Of a DNA stretch of 13,194 bases, positions 11,942 to 13,194 are shown in pieces. This stretch comes from JBOHBN01 sp050698355 (GTDB lineage Bacteria; Actinomycetota; Actinomycetes; Streptosporangiales; WHST01): positions 1 to 13,194 of the forward strand of contig JBOHBN010000152.1 in assembly GCA_050698355.1 (NCBI GenBank), read 5' to 3'. Position numbers and translations under genes: made by a program. The notes beneath the pieces were generated by a model. It was not told where the DNA came from. It saw only the letters and a program-made list of their open reading frames with translations, and did no database searches. The first letter of the stretch is position 1; every line of letters begins with the position of its first letter.

Positions 11942-13194
11942 GGGGGACTGTAGTCGTGGGGTTGGTCCCGGTAGTGGCGGCCGAGTGGGCTGGTCCAGGT
12001 CCAGGAGCCATCGGGATTAACGGCGAGGTGCCAGCCGGCTTGGTGTTTGAGGCGGTGGTGTCGGCGGCATAGCGGCCGAAGATTCGCGACTGCGGTAACG
12101 CCGTGCGGCCAGGGCTGGGTGTGGTCGAGGTCGCAGCCCCGGGCGCGGCGCCGGCAGCCGGGGAACGCGCAGTGCCGGTCGCGGGCCCGCACCCAGCGGG
12201 TGAGTGCCGCGCCGGGCCGGTAGCCGGGTACCGGTGGCGGTGGCTTCTCGACCAGGGCGGTGAGGAATCTGGTCACCGTGGCGGGGCTGGGGGTGTAGGT
12301 CTGCCGGCTGTAGCCGACCATCCGCCCGGTGGTGGGACAGGTGACGAGCCGCCGCCATACCGCGTGGGGGGAGTAGGCCAGTGCGCGTGCCTGCACCGGG
12401 GTGAGCGGCTGCTGGCCGATCAGCTCGCCGGGAGTGTTGCTGGCGCCGGTGAGGGTGTCGAGGGAGACGACCACGTCCACCGCGACTCGGGGAGCGCGGG
12501 TGGGTGCGGGGTCGTCGGAGCCGGCGCCGTAGTCGGGGTGGGTGCCGGTGAGCCGGTCGATGAACGCGTCCGCGCGGCGTTGCTCGACCGTCCGGGGGTC
12601 GTCGGGGTTGGCGCGGTGCGCCTCCTCATCGAGGGTCGCGTAGGCCGCGGCGACGTGCTCGGCGGCGAACATCCCGCCGAGCACCGCCATGCCATCGGCG
12701 ACCGGCTGGCGCCATACTCGCCGGTCGGCGCGCGACTCGCGGTGCCGCTCGGCGGCGGTTGCCGGGTCGAGCCGGTCCGCGGCGCGCTTGACCAGGCCGC
12801 GGAACGCGCCCACCGGCAACCGCTCGGCCTTGGGTAGCACCCGCTGTTCGACGCGGCGGGCCAGGTCGTCGTCAAGGTGGTCGGTCTCCTCCACCAACGC
12901 GCGCGCCTGCCCGTACGCAACGGCTCCGGCTGCCAGGCCGGCGAGGGTCGCGGGGAACCGGTTGCAGAGTCCGCGCGCGACGGCGAGCCGGGATCCGGCG
13001 GTGTTGATGGCGATGCCCAGCGCGCAGGCGACCTCCTCGCGTACCCAGTCGTCGCGGTCGCGGCCGTCGCCGTATTCCACCGCTGCCAGCACCCGCTGCT
13101 GCCACGCCTCCACCGCGGCCTTGGACCGCTCGGCGAGCTGCAGCAGCGTCACCTGGTCGTCGAGGCTCACCGAGCCCGGGTCGATTCCGGCGAG
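11938..13194 (-). CDS. DUF222 and HNH endonuclease domain protein, 5' end beyond the window
   Basis: This is the protein type often repeated in actinobacterial genomes (the 13E12-like group in mycobacteria). A helical DUF222 region is followed by a C-terminal HNH nuclease domain. Numbered from the GTG at 13170, the zinc/HNH region has Cys334, Cys339, Cys346, DLDH at 347-350, NLRPLC to Cys368, and HH at 371-372, so the catalytic residues look intact. The reading frame stays open to the right edge, and DUF222 proteins usually have residues before SLDDQV, so the true start is probably outside. Its role (mobile-element nuclease, repair or homing) is unknown. It converges on the DUF3152 gene with a 4-bp overlap. 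Confidence 0.88.
   Translation of the reverse strand, partial: LAGIDPGSVSLDDQVTLLQLAERSKAAVEAWQQRVLAAVEYGDGRDRDDWVREEVACALGIAINTAGSRLAVARGLCNRFPATLAGLAAGAVAYGQARALVEETDHLDDDLARRVEQRVLPKAERLPVGAFRGLVKRAADRLDPATAAERHRESRADRRVWRQPVADGMAVLGGMFAAEHVAAAYATLDEEAHRANPDDPRTVEQRRADAFIDRLTGTHPDYGAGSDDPAPTRAPRVAVDVVVSLDTLTGASNTPGELIGQQPLTPVQARALAYSPHAVWRRLVTCPTTGRMVGYSRQTYTPSPATVTRFLTALVEKPPPPVPGYRPGAALTRWVRARDRHCAFPGCRRRARGCDLDHTQPWPHGVTAVANLRPLCRRHHRLKHQAGWHLAVNPDGSWTWTSPLGRHYRDQPHDYSPP

Overview
The window is GC-rich throughout. It combines a MiaE-like ferritin protein, DUF3107, DUF3152, a Ku/LigD end-joining pair and a DUF222/HNH protein, which together point to an actinobacterial chromosome. The genus cannot be fixed from the sequence. 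I see no rRNA, tRNA, CRISPR array, insertion sequence or attachment site. The coding density is very high, and no stretch above 300 bases lacks a gene. The two largest gaps are 2034-2195 (hairpins between convergent genes) and about 6111-6274 (divergent promoter region).

Left block (1-3761): a DEAD-box RNA helicase runs off the left edge on the minus strand. It is followed by a ferritin-like protein (+), then TetR regulator and DUF3107 genes (both -), a small acidic disordered protein (-) and a HIT-family hydrolase (+). The first four genes have the order and relative orientation I remember for M. tuberculosis Rv3211, Rv3210c, Rv3208A and Rv3208. The next gene in that cluster, the DUF3152 gene Rv3207c, is present here too in the expected orientation, but about 8 kb away at 11201. 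About 8 kb of other genes therefore lie between TetR and DUF3152.

Middle block (3720-11204): a tight minus-strand run encodes a short TMEM175-like channel, a stand-alone LigD ligase domain and a stand-alone LigD polymerase domain (2 nt gap, then 11 nt overlap). Diverging from it is a ugpB-ugpA-ugpE ABC importer for glycerol-3-phosphate or glycerophosphodiesters, with no ATPase gene. A lipoprotein glycerophosphodiesterase converges on it. Then comes ku, coupled by a 4-nt overlap to the DUF3152 lipoprotein, which carries a metzincin-type zinc motif. The two halves of the end-joining machinery thus flank a phosphodiester scavenging module: the exported phosphodiesterase would release glycerol-3-phosphate and UgpBAE would import it.

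Right edge (11938-13194): a DUF222/HNH endonuclease-type gene on the minus strand, whose 5' end lies outside the window.

Small-scale features: the helicase has no ATG, GTG or TTG before its Q motif, and an ATC codon sits at ideal distance from a Shine-Dalgarno sequence. Three genes (ferritin-like, HIT, TetR) have a TANNNT -10 element 6-7 nt before the start codon, as expected for leaderless mRNAs. The channel gene ends early, right where the ligase gene begins.
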